A stretch of 11,457 bases of DNA from Thiotrichales bacterium (GTDB lineage Bacteria > Pseudomonadota > Gammaproteobacteria > Francisellales > CACEW01): contig CANJQG010000051.1 of assembly GCA_947476405.1 (NCBI GenBank), positions 1 through 11,457 of the forward strand. Reading direction: 5' to 3'. The notes under the pieces were generated by a model, which saw only the letters and a program-made list of their open reading frames with translations, did not search any database and was not told the DNA's origin. This document shows, piece after piece, positions 1-7,800 of this stretch. Each line of letters opens with the position of its first letter. Position 1 is the stretch's first letter. The translations under genes were made by a program, and so were the position numbers.

Positions 1-1161
1 AATGGCTTTGATTTGACAGATGGCCGCATTCGCATGCGCGTGCCGGGGGTGCTGCTTCAAGATCTCCGCAAACTTTCTGCGTGCGTGCGCCATACATCCC
101 AGGCGTTTGATCACATCCGATTCAATGCAGTCATAACCGCCATAGGCATCGGCTTGCACATAACCTTTATAACCTTCAAAAAACGCCCAAGGGTGCAATC
201 CGGCTCGACCCTCTTGGTAGTCAAACAGCACCAGATGCTCAATCGGATTCAGATAGGTCCACATGTACGATAGGTGGATCTGCGGCTTATCTGGCGCTGC
301 CTTCTCTTTGTCTGTCTCTTTTTTGCCTTTTTTCTTTTCATGCGTCTGGGTCTGAACGGACACCGTTGTCTCATCCGCATGGACATAGCCATCTTTCAGG
401 ATTTCATTTTTTAAAATGGGAATCAGCGGCTGCAGGACTGCGGCGCATACCATCAGCCAGGTGCACAGCGTGTTCCGTGGGAGATTAACCTCCAGATCCC
501 GCCAAATCTGCTCCTGCCGATAATACGGCAGGTGATAACAATATTTTTGAATTAAAACATGGGCGAGCAAGCCTGGACTCGCAATACTCTTGGGGATCAC
601 CTGTTCGGGAACCGGCGCAATCTTGACGCCACACTCTTCGCGCTCCCGACAAGCATATTGAAAGCGTACATGCTGAATCACATGCACCTTGGCAGGCGTC
701 ACATCCAATGTCTCAGTCACGACCTCACCGATTTTGACAAAAAAGAAACCCTCAGGCGCAATCAGTTCAGATTCAGGCAAAGTATATTCAAAACGAATCC
801 GTTCCAGATACGCAGGCAGTGGCTTGCGGCCAGACTTGCCCCCTTTCTTTTTGAGGGTGTAGGCGATATTTTCCGTCTCAACAGATTCATCCGCGTCGGC
901 ATTGACATCAGCGACCAGAGCCTCTTCAGCTGCTGGATCTTTTTCCGGCTGATCTTTTTCATCAAAGGTTTCCGCGTCATCGCCAGTATGGCGTTCCGAC
1001 GAGCGACCAAAGCATTCTGCCAACAGGCGCTTGACTTCGGCTGTGAGGATTTCGATCTCAAGCTTTTGGCCTGCGATTTCTGTTCTTTGTTCAGAGATGA
1101 CGCGCAAAAAAATCTCGGGTGCTGTTTTGGAGTGCAGCGCTTCAGCCCCTGTTTTTTCCAC
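1..1161 (-). CDS. tnpC: IS66-family transposase TnpC (DDE), 3' end outside window
   Basis: Catalytic subunit of the IS66 transposase; 387 codons are in view, against roughly 500 or more in the family. The frame is open from 1161 to the edge. The start is GTG at 1161, with GAGGTG six bases upstream and an in-frame stop just before that. Visible parts, in order: a leucine-rich coiled coil (about 19-50); the FGRSSER motif (51-57); a very acidic linker (58-95); GRKPLPAYLERI (about 112-123); a reduced zinc-finger region with Cys171 and Cys177; IPKSIASPGLLAHVLIQKY (189-207); and the DDE domain with HADET (first Asp, 263) and QADAYGGYD (second Asp, 338). The catalytic Glu would lie beyond the window. 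The first CxxC pair usual in the family's zinc finger is absent. Nothing in view is broken. Confidence 0.93.
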   Translation of the reverse strand, partial: MEKTGAEALHSKTAPEIFLRVISEQRTEIAGQKLEIEILTAEVKRLLAECFGRSSERHTGDDAETFDEKDQPEKDPAAEEALVADVNADADESVETENIAYTLKKKGGKSGRKPLPAYLERIRFEYTLPESELIAPEGFFFVKIGEVVTETLDVTPAKVHVIQHVRFQYACREREECGVKIAPVPEQVIPKSIASPGLLAHVLIQKYCYHLPYYRQEQIWRDLEVNLPRNTLCTWLMVCAAVLQPLIPILKNEILKDGYVHADETTVSVQTQTHEKKKGKKETDKEKAAPDKPQIHLSYMWTYLNPIEHLVLFDYQEGRAGLHPWAFFEGYKGYVQADAYGGYDCIESDVIKRLGCMAHARRKFAEILKQHPRHAHANAAICQIKAI

Positions 1162-1293
1162 AATAAACACCTCTAATTAACGTGATTTATTCTCGCACAA
1201 AAACACGATAAAAACAAGTATTATCAAGGCTTGTAGCCAAATAAATGCACCTTAAAAAGACACATCTGCGCCCTTTTTTAAAGCCTGCTATTT

Positions 1294-1566
1294 CTAAAAC
1301 ACGCTATACTCCAATATCCTCGGCATTTTGAGTGTTTTGATGTCGACTCCAGCAAGCAGAACCTGAAGCTCTATAAGGCTTATAGCGCTGAACTGCTCTT
1401 TTGAATCCAGCGTCATATACCGCCCGCGATTGTAAAAAACATACCAGCTGCCAGAACACGGATTTTGCCCAAACTCGCTACTCACCAGCATCGACAGACC
1501 ATCTATGCTTTTGCGCATGTCAATCGGAATGCTCGCCAAATAAATGCAATTCACCGCTCCAATCAT
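1294..1566 (-). CDS. tnpB: IS66 accessory protein TnpB, internally deleted
   Basis: The N-terminal part is recognisable as IS66 Orf2/TnpB: IYLASIPIDMRKSIDGLSML (8-27), then CSGSWYVFYNRGR (37-49). The C-terminal part SKEQFSAISLIELQVLLAGV (55-74) is also typical. The stretch that normally joins them is missing: a conserved core of the type K-[IV]-L-x-W-D-x-x-GFCL followed by KRLE and F-x-WP. The protein is 90 residues instead of about 115-120. The junction falls near residues 49-53 (about 1410-1425) and keeps the frame, so it looks like an in-frame deletion of 25-30 codons. The start ATG overlaps the tnpA stop (ATGA), so translation is coupled. TnpB's biochemical role is unclear, but the known three-gene IS66 elements need it to move, so this copy is probably inactive. 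Confidence 0.85.
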   Translation of the reverse strand: MIGAVNCIYLASIPIDMRKSIDGLSMLVSSEFGQNPCSGSWYVFYNRGRYMTLDSKEQFSAISLIELQVLLAGVDIKTLKMPRILEYSVF

Positions 1567-1892
1567 GTTGGTATCCTCATCACGATCCCATGCGGCAGAT
1601 TGATTTCAATAAAATTCGTCTCGCAAGATACGGGGCCAAGCCGCTGCGGTGGACTATTCTCTGCCGGTAAATTAACGGGGACAAAACGCAGAGCCTCTCG
1701 ATTCACCACCGGTTTTGAGCGCTTATAATAAGGCTTTGCCAGCCCCTTCAGCATTAATTTTGTCCGGCTTTGCGAGAAAGTGCTGCGACTGACCCCCTTG
1801 CCTTTGCAGTATTCCTTCTGGTTTAAGCCCGATTGCTCCCAGTCGTCTGACAACTTCTGCCATTCGCTCAGATCCACTTCTCTTTTTATCAT
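1563..1892 (-). CDS. tnpA: IS66 accessory protein TnpA (Orf1)
   Basis: First gene of the IS66 element, 109 residues, a normal length for TnpA. The N-terminal half is a helix-turn-helix-like segment of the family: SEWQKLSDDWEQSGLNQKEY (9-28), followed by CKGKGVSRSTFSQSRTKL (29-46). The C-terminal part ends with the typical beta-rich tail EINLPHGIVMRI. The start ATG at 1892 has AGGAG six bases upstream. The stop overlaps the tnpB start by four bases. TnpA is thought to bind DNA or help the transposase; its exact role is not established. It appears intact. Confidence 0.88.
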   Translation of the reverse strand: MIKREVDLSEWQKLSDDWEQSGLNQKEYCKGKGVSRSTFSQSRTKLMLKGLAKPYYKRSKPVVNREALRFVPVNLPAENSPPQRLGPVSCETNFIEINLPHGIVMRIPT

Positions 1893-1939
1893 GATTTCTC
1901 CTGCTGGTTAGTTCAGTCAGGAGTGTCTCATGTTTTATT

Positions 1940-2074
1940 TTAGGCCGTTAGATGTGCTTGTTTGAGCGCATACGATAGATAGGCCTGCCCGAGATAAGGC
2001 CTGACAGACTCAGCCCCCGATTCGGAAAACAAAAAAGCAATCATCGCAGAAGAATCCAAAACCACTTTACTCAC
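1940..2074 (-). pseudogene. vapC: VapC-type PIN-domain toxin, truncated by the IS66 insertion
   Basis: This short frame starts with GTG at 2074, inside the last codons of the antitoxin gene (8-base overlap), the usual arrangement of vapBC pairs. It begins MSKVVLDSSAMIAFLFSESG, the classic first strand and helix of a PIN-domain ribonuclease. Asp7 would be the first metal-binding acid, and the following AESVRPYL also fits. After about residue 34 (near 1974) the similarity ends, and about ten further codons, read from IS66 DNA, lead to a TAA at 1940. PIN toxins are normally about 130 residues and need three or four acidic residues, so the product cannot be an active nuclease. The missing part is predicted beyond the far end of the IS, left of the window. 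Confidence 0.8.
1954..1973 (-). repeat. Candidate tnpA-side terminal inverted repeat of the IS66 element
   Basis: Reading the minus strand from 1973, the sequence is GTATGCGCTCAAACAAGCAC. IS66 ends usually begin GTAAGCG, so only the fourth base differs over the first seven. The site sits 81 bases before tnpA, a plausible leader length. It also falls exactly where the vapC reading frame stops resembling a PIN toxin. The partner repeat lies outside the window, so the assignment cannot be confirmed here. Confidence 0.5.
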
Positions 2075-2315
2075 GCTCAAACTCCTCTTTACGCATTGCT
2101 TTCAGCTCTGCAACTGCACTGCCCTGACTTTCCTGACTGTGTTTTTTTACATAATCTTGCACTGCCTTCCCTGCAGCCTGCACCGATGAAATCGTAAGAT
2201 GATCTTTTTCAAACTTGAGAATAACCGCCGCACCTGCCTCTAAATGCAGGGCTTTGCGATAAGCAGCAGGCAATAAAACCCTTCCATTATTTCCCATTAT
2301 GACAACTTTTTCCAT
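2067..2315 (-). CDS. vapB: AbrB/MazE-fold antitoxin of a VapBC-type pair
   Basis: Small DNA-binding antitoxin of 82 residues. The N-terminal half is a swapped-hairpin AbrB domain: EKVVIMGNNGRVLLPAAYRK (2-21), then ALHLEAGAAVILKFEKDHLTI. This is the pattern G-R-[VI]-x-[LI]-P followed by a glycine turn and beta strands. The C-terminal half is charged and helical and would wrap the toxin. I chose ATG at 2315 because the AbrB fold begins there. The frame is open upstream to 2384, but that extension is Cys-rich and unlike the family; ATG at 2324 is also possible. The gene starts 59 bases after the tssM-like stop, so it probably has its own promoter but may also receive read-through. It looks intact although its partner toxin is destroyed. 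It would be expected to repress its own promoter. Confidence 0.82.
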   Translation of the reverse strand: MEKVVIMGNNGRVLLPAAYRKALHLEAGAAVILKFEKDHLTISSVQAAGKAVQDYVKKHSQESQGSAVAELKAMRKEEFERE

Positions 2316-2384
2316 GATGCACATCCATATTTTTTGACAACTCTTCTTGTTATGACACAAATTGATTAATATGACTATTGACAA
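2316..2384 (-). promoter_or_regulatory. Possible vapBC promoter/operator region
   Basis: AT-rich leader between the T6SS operon and the antitoxin gene. On the minus strand the pentamer TGTCA occurs three times, starting near 2383, 2357 and 2339. Two copies are part of the 7-base direct repeat TTGTCAA. A short inverted repeat, TTGTG-TCAT-AACAA, overlaps the middle copy. Such repeats are typical of operators bound by AbrB-type antitoxins. I see no convincing -35/-10 pair, and no GC-rich hairpin that would end the T6SS transcript here. Confidence 0.3.
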
Positions 2385-4858
2385 TCAAAGCCTTGTAGCG
2401 CCAAGACGCCTGCAAAATTGCCTTGTGTTAAAGACAATTCATAAGTCGCTGAATCATTCCCTTTACTGAAAGTCAGTGCAAAATGATTCTGATCAATTGT
2501 CATCACACTGGCTGAGTTAAAGAGCTGAATCAAAGCCCAGGGCCCCGAATACTGCTCTGTCAATACCTGACCATCCAACCCTACAAACTGGACCACAATA
2601 TCGCCATTTGATGCAGGCCAGTTCCAGATCGTAGCAAAGCGAGGGCCATTTTGATAAAACACAGTTTGCGCACCATAATGAATGGTAAAATCGGCTAAAT
2701 TTTTACTGAGGACCATCGGCTTGAGACTGATGCTCAAACTAGGCACATTACTTTGATTAAAAAACGCATCATGAATCAAAATTAAACGCACAATATTCTG
2801 TTGTAAAAAATCAGGCAAAATAAACGGCACACCGTAGGCTGAACGCTGCTCAAGTTGTCCGCTTTTGATATTGACCAGAGAGGACACATGATCACTGATA
2901 AAACGCCCCCCCAGGCCGCTATGATTAAAGAAATGACTAAAATCATCCAAGGCTGGATTAGGCTGTTGAATGACATTACGGCATGCATGAGCAACATGAC
3001 TCTGCCAATTGGCCGTCACTTGTTTTTCAGCCTCACTAAAAACAGTTTTAGTGGCAGACTGCAGCATGCTTTTTAAAATATCTTGAACAGGCTGTGGCGC
3101 ACTGTCTGCCAAAGCTTGAAGCTGATTCAAAGGCGCAAATTGATCATTTAAAATCTGAACGGCCAAATCCACATTATTCTGCCCTTGATTGAAGCCCTCT
3201 CCTACCGAAGTTAATGCAGATTGAATAGCCGCCAAATGGGATCCATCGCTAAAATAGGCGTTTAAACTCGGCAGATTTTGCGCCATTTGCTGCCACAATA
3301 CCATCCAGTCAGAACCCTGATGACCCGCCTCATTAAACCAGGATGCCGCCGCATGAATACTGGAAAACGGCTTCAAACTCACCCCAGCTAAAGCTTGACT
3401 CCAGGCCTGCGCATATTGATTCCAGTAAAATTGCGTGACCTGTGCGCTAATCGCACTAATCTCCGATTGATTGACCGCCAAAGCTTGACCGGCCCCCAAA
3501 ACCCAGGATTGGCTAAGCGTCTGCATCACGGTATTTTCCTCATCTTTAGATAAGTATTGACTGGAAGCTGCCTGGGTAAAAAATCCATCCACGGTATTGC
3601 CATGATTCAGATTAAAACTATTCTGACCCTGACCCGCCAAATAAACAGGCAGCTCACTTGCACTCGCTTTCAGCGCAAAAAAAGCTTGAATGGCCAAAGG
3701 CTGATGCCCTAAAATCGCCCGCGCCTGATTGACTAAATCCTGATTAATCGGCATCGACTGAACCCCCAATGCCACCCAATCCCAATAAACGGGTAACAAA
3801 TCAGGCTCTGCAATCTGCCCTGCAACAAAATGCGCATCAAAATGACTGAGATCATTCAGCATCAAATAAGCGCTCAAGCTATCATAAATCGCCGCATCTT
3901 CCGTCAGCAAATCCATCCCGGTCACTTTTTTAGTTTTTCCAGCCGTGATATTATTTTGTAAATGCTGCGCGAATTCAGCAAGCAACATCGGTTGAAACTG
4001 GCTTCTCAATTCTAAATCATATTGATTTTGAATGGCATCCTTCACTTTATTGGGAAACAAAATACCCAGATAACGCCCAAACCAACGATCATCCTGAACC
4101 CCCAACTGATTCAAAGCTTGCAAATCAGGCAAGGTGCTGACATTCAGATTTTGCGTGACTTCAGATAAATAATCCTCCCCTTTCAAAGCCCCCATCCACC
4201 AGACTCCAAACAATAAGATAAGGCCTGTCAACGCAATCGCTGCAATTTTTTTACGCTGCGTTTCCGCATAATCAAATATCACGGCCCACGGCTTGAAATA
4301 CTGAGCCTCTTTGATTAGCACATCCGACTCAATCCGCTTAATTGAATCTGCCGTGACAAAATAAACACCACGCAGCATCTTAAATCCTGACAATATACCT
4401 GCCAATATCGGATACATTTCTGCCAAAGCCTGCGGGAAAAAGAAGACCTCTGCATTATCAACTGATTGGCTGGCCTCCGAACTCAGATGAGATAAGACCC
4501 TCACACTGAGCTGTTGATTTAAAGCCAAAAACTCAGCTTTAAGATCTGCCTGATGAAACGGAAGCGTAAAACCCAGAATCTGTTCTCTTTGCTCGGGTTT
4601 AAGACGTTTAAAATAGGCCTCAAATCCGGGCAAGGATTCATGCCCTGAAATCATGACATAAATCAGCGGACTCTGTCGCGCCCAATGACTTTGAATACAG
4701 CCTTGGATGGCGTCTGTCACCTCCTGATGAAACATAGTTAAGCGTTCAGGATCTTTTAAAATATCCAATGAACAACCCAACACCAGACTTTGACGCGCCC
4801 ATCGACTGTGGGATGCTTTTGACTCCAATGTGAAAGGGATTTTTCCGATAATTTTCAA
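2375..4858 (-). CDS. Second TssM/IcmF-like protein lacking the P-loop NTPase region
   Basis: 827-residue paralogue of the TssM encoded just upstream. It begins where TssM residue ~200 would be. LIYVMISGHESLPGF (65-79) matches TssM IYVVFTHVDVLPGF (241-254), REQILGFTLP matches RQDILGLTFE, and RGVYFV (163-168) is shared. One membrane helix (about 204-224) corresponds to TssM's third. A ~600-residue periplasmic part follows, with QSWVLG and near its end GPWALIQLFNSAS, matching TssM's GPWALFHLLQSAS. The tail GFDC resembles the usual TssM ending F-x-C. The first two membrane helices and Walker A are absent, and the THVD motif is replaced by SGHE. Topology would be cytoplasmic N-terminus, one helix, large periplasmic domain. 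Translation starts at TTG 4858, seven bases after AGGAG, ten bases past the tssM stop. The role is unknown; it may join or regulate the TssJLM complex. Confidence 0.85.
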   Translation of the reverse strand: MKIIGKIPFTLESKASHSRWARQSLVLGCSLDILKDPERLTMFHQEVTDAIQGCIQSHWARQSPLIYVMISGHESLPGFEAYFKRLKPEQREQILGFTLPFHQADLKAEFLALNQQLSVRVLSHLSSEASQSVDNAEVFFFPQALAEMYPILAGILSGFKMLRGVYFVTADSIKRIESDVLIKEAQYFKPWAVIFDYAETQRKKIAAIALTGLILLFGVWWMGALKGEDYLSEVTQNLNVSTLPDLQALNQLGVQDDRWFGRYLGILFPNKVKDAIQNQYDLELRSQFQPMLLAEFAQHLQNNITAGKTKKVTGMDLLTEDAAIYDSLSAYLMLNDLSHFDAHFVAGQIAEPDLLPVYWDWVALGVQSMPINQDLVNQARAILGHQPLAIQAFFALKASASELPVYLAGQGQNSFNLNHGNTVDGFFTQAASSQYLSKDEENTVMQTLSQSWVLGAGQALAVNQSEISAISAQVTQFYWNQYAQAWSQALAGVSLKPFSSIHAAASWFNEAGHQGSDWMVLWQQMAQNLPSLNAYFSDGSHLAAIQSALTSVGEGFNQGQNNVDLAVQILNDQFAPLNQLQALADSAPQPVQDILKSMLQSATKTVFSEAEKQVTANWQSHVAHACRNVIQQPNPALDDFSHFFNHSGLGGRFISDHVSSLVNIKSGQLEQRSAYGVPFILPDFLQQNIVRLILIHDAFFNQSNVPSLSISLKPMVLSKNLADFTIHYGAQTVFYQNGPRFATIWNWPASNGDIVVQFVGLDGQVLTEQYSGPWALIQLFNSASVMTIDQNHFALTFSKGNDSATYELSLTQGNFAGVLALQGFDCQ

Positions 4859-4865
4859 TGACTCT

Positions 4866-4870
4866 CTCCT
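4866..4870 (-). promoter_or_regulatory. Ribosome binding site setting the TTG start of the second TssM-like gene
   Basis: The minus strand reads AGGAG here, seven bases before TTG at 4858. No ATG or GTG is suitably placed, so this site decides the start. It overlaps the TAG stop of tssM, so ribosomes finishing tssM end on it, which suggests translational coupling. Confidence 0.65.
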
Positions 4871-7800
4871 AGAAATGGGTGGGGAAACGATAATTGCGAA
4901 GCAGTTTTAAATCAAAGGGATTATTGACACTATTCGCACTCAAACTAAAACTCATACTCATACCGTCATCGGTATAATTCACTTGATACTGACTACCATA
5001 TTTTGATCGGACTAAACTCGCACTTTGAAGTAAATGAAACAAAGCCCAGGGCCCCATAAAATTTTTGACTTCATCACTCATGAGTAAGCGATCAAAACGA
5101 ATACTTATGGAACCATCTGTATTTTGAGGGGGCCAGACCATATTTACCCCCGCATCGGCATCGCCATCAAATAAAATGACTTTTCCGTCATAACTTAAGA
5201 CTGCTTTATGCGCATTCGTGATGGAACCTGGGGTAATACTAAAATTGAGCGCTCCATTTTCCCCTCCAAAAAAGGTATTACGAATGATATTGGATTCGCT
5301 GATTTCATTCGTTACTGTCTGATCTGCACTAAAAGAGAGATTATCCACACTCGCCCATTCTGCATGCCCAAAAGAGTCAAAAATTAAAAAGGGACTGAGA
5401 TACTTTTTGACAAAACTATCTTCCACACCCCCTGGCTTGAAATAATTGCTAAAATCTTGAATCGTCACCTCATTGGAGGAATCACTCAATGGAAAACGCC
5501 CCGCCAAAGCCTGTTGATAATAAGAGGCGACGTTCGATTGCCACTCACCGGCCAGATACTGATTCGCCGTCGCAAAAATAATGCCATAGGTATTGGAAAC
5601 AATTTGATTCAACCAGCGTGACAGAGGCATTGGCAAAGTCTGCGCTTCACTGGCAATCGCCGTGAGGGAATGATCCGCCTGCCCTGCAAAAATCTGAGTC
5701 GCCGCGGTATAGGCTGATAATTGTGGATTACTGGAATTGGCAATCCCATTCAAATATTGCTGCAACGCGGTCAAGCTGGCTAAAATATTCTGCATTCCGG
5801 CACCTTGCCCCTGCGTCAACAAATTCGTCAGCGGCAGATAATGATTAGCGACCATATTCTGGCCCAATCCATTGGCATAATCACTATTGTCATTGACGAC
5901 CTTGACCACACTAATCAAGGGCGAGTCTTTTTCAGTTAAAATAGTCAGCAGATCGATCTCCTGCTGCAAGCTTGTAAACTGAGCCATATTCATTTGTGAA
6001 AGCGCAGAATCCCAGGCATTCATATCATCCGTCCAATACAAATTATCCATCTGCGCACGCACCTGGCTCGGATCTTGATTCGTATTATTATTGTGATACT
6101 GACTACCCAGAACCCAAGATTGGTGGGTCACCGTATTCAAGCTATTATCCGCTTCTGCCTGATAAAACTGCGTATATCCTTCTTTGCTGAATAAATAAGG
6201 CACTGACACGGCATTTAAATTACTAAAGACTTCCGCACTGTCCGCACTCATTTCTCCTGCCAATTGAAAGTTAACTTGATTTTGCGCTGCTGCACTCAGC
6301 TTCAAACGCAAATAAGCCTGCATATATAAAGGGCTATTCCACATGGTGGTACGCGATTTCTCAATCAGGGATGCATTTAAATTGTTAACTGGAGAAAATC
6401 CCAGGGTCAATAAGTCAACCAGATTTTGCAAAAATTGTGGCGATTCTTTTTCAGCCAGCAAGGCTTCAATCTGCGCTGCATTAAGCTGATTGAGCTGATT
6501 AAACATCAAAGTACAAGATAACCAATTGTAAACATTCTCAATTGAATTCATATTTTTATTATCCACTCTCGCAGCCGCACCGGCTAAACCAGATTGCAGC
6601 GTATTGATCACCACTGGCAAAAACTGTTTCTCCAATTGCTGCTGATACATTTCCTTAATCGGTTTCTGCGGATTATCATAAAGATAAAGTCCAACCGGCA
6701 TGATATTCAGCCCTGAGTGATACCATTGTGACAAAGTCGTTAAATCTGAATACGAAGAGGCCGCTTCGATCTGATTATTATGATTCAAATGCGCGACCAT
6801 ATTCATTGACCAGAGGCCAATGATGCCGAGGGTTCCACTCAAAAAAAGAAACAGTTTGATAGCTTGCCAGAGACCATATCGCCATTCTGAAGCCGTTTGA
6901 ACCCCAACTAATTCGGATTCTTTTAGAATCACCTCTTTAAACAGTTTTTCGCTGAAAAACCGACGATTCCGCAAGCTGCGTGGCAACTCCATAACGCTTA
7001 AACAAGGCTCACCCAAAATCACATCAAATTGTTCCCCTGCAGTCAGCCCATTGCTGACAAAATAAACCCCCCGCCAAATCAAAGGCATAAAACTTTTACG
7101 CGGAACAAACCATAATTTAGCCAGCTCCAGCAATTTTTCACGCATTGCCGCCATTTGCATGGGGAAATAATAAGTCGAGCCTTGATCTAAATCGCGACGC
7201 ATGCGTTGATTTAAAGCACGAATCAATTCGTCATATAAAAACGGCAGCTGTTCGGGTGCCAGGCTTGTACTTTCAAAAGTCAGGCCCAAAATATCCTGAC
7301 GCTCCTCCTCGGTGAAACGCATCACAAATTCCGCAAATCCCGGTAGCACATCAACATGTGTAAATACGACATAAATAGGAATAGACAAGCCCATTTTCTG
7401 CTGCAATTCATTCAAACGTAAGCGCATAGATTCCAGCCAATAATCCAATTTTTGATCCAGCCAATCACGCAAATTGATATTCAAAATCAAGCCATTCAAC
7501 GGGCGACGGACACGCGCTTTTTTCAGATATTTTAAAAAGATCATCCAAGAAAATCGCTGAGTTTCATCACGTTGCCAGCAAAATTCAGAAGGCAGATCAA
7601 TAAACAGCCCCTCTTCTGCCAAGGTCCACTGAAAACTTTTAGTATGATGGTAGATATGATTATAGGATTGATAGGTCAAATTCAGCTCCGCCTCACGCAG
7701 CAGACTGGTTTTGCCTGAGCCCTGATCACCCATTACCAAATACCAAGGCAAATCATAGGATCGCTGGGATTTCAACTTTTTAAAATCACGTCGAATTTGC

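Larger units (their letters stand above)
1..1973 (-). mobile_element. IS66-family insertion sequence, left-edge partial
   Basis: Three consecutive minus-strand genes in the order tnpA, tnpB, tnpC define an IS66-family element. The tnpA-side end is inferred at about 1973. There the minus strand reads GTATGCGCTC, close to the GTAAGCG-type start of IS66 terminal repeats, and the upstream toxin reading frame loses its similarity at the same point. The opposite end lies beyond position 1 because tnpC is still open there. The element is visibly richer in GC than the T6SS genes, fitting a separate origin. The tnpB gene has lost its middle, so this copy is probably unable to transpose by itself. The exact boundary is an inference; family membership is secure. 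Confidence 0.88.

Noticed and set aside
762..1163. A 133-codon minus-strand frame starting at 1163
   Set aside because: It is a shifted frame of tnpC: lysine- and serine-rich with no family resemblance, while the frame from GTG 1161 gives continuous IS66 transposase motifs.
559..1176. A 205-codon plus-strand frame
   Set aside because: It lies antisense to tnpC, resembles nothing and has no suitable ribosome binding site.
2316..2374. Intrinsic terminator at the end of the T6SS operon
   Set aside because: No GC-rich stem followed by a T run is present on the minus strand between the T6SS stop and the antitoxin start.
2316..2384. A 23-codon N-terminal extension of the antitoxin
   Set aside because: It overlaps the end of the upstream gene, begins at a TTG with no binding site, and lies before the normal AbrB-domain start.
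2375..4858. The short TssM-like gene as a decayed N-terminal truncation
   Set aside because: It has an uninterrupted 827-codon frame, its own well-spaced ribosome binding site and a retained topology, and a full TssM sits next to it, so it does not look like a pseudogene. Orthologue comparison could still change this.
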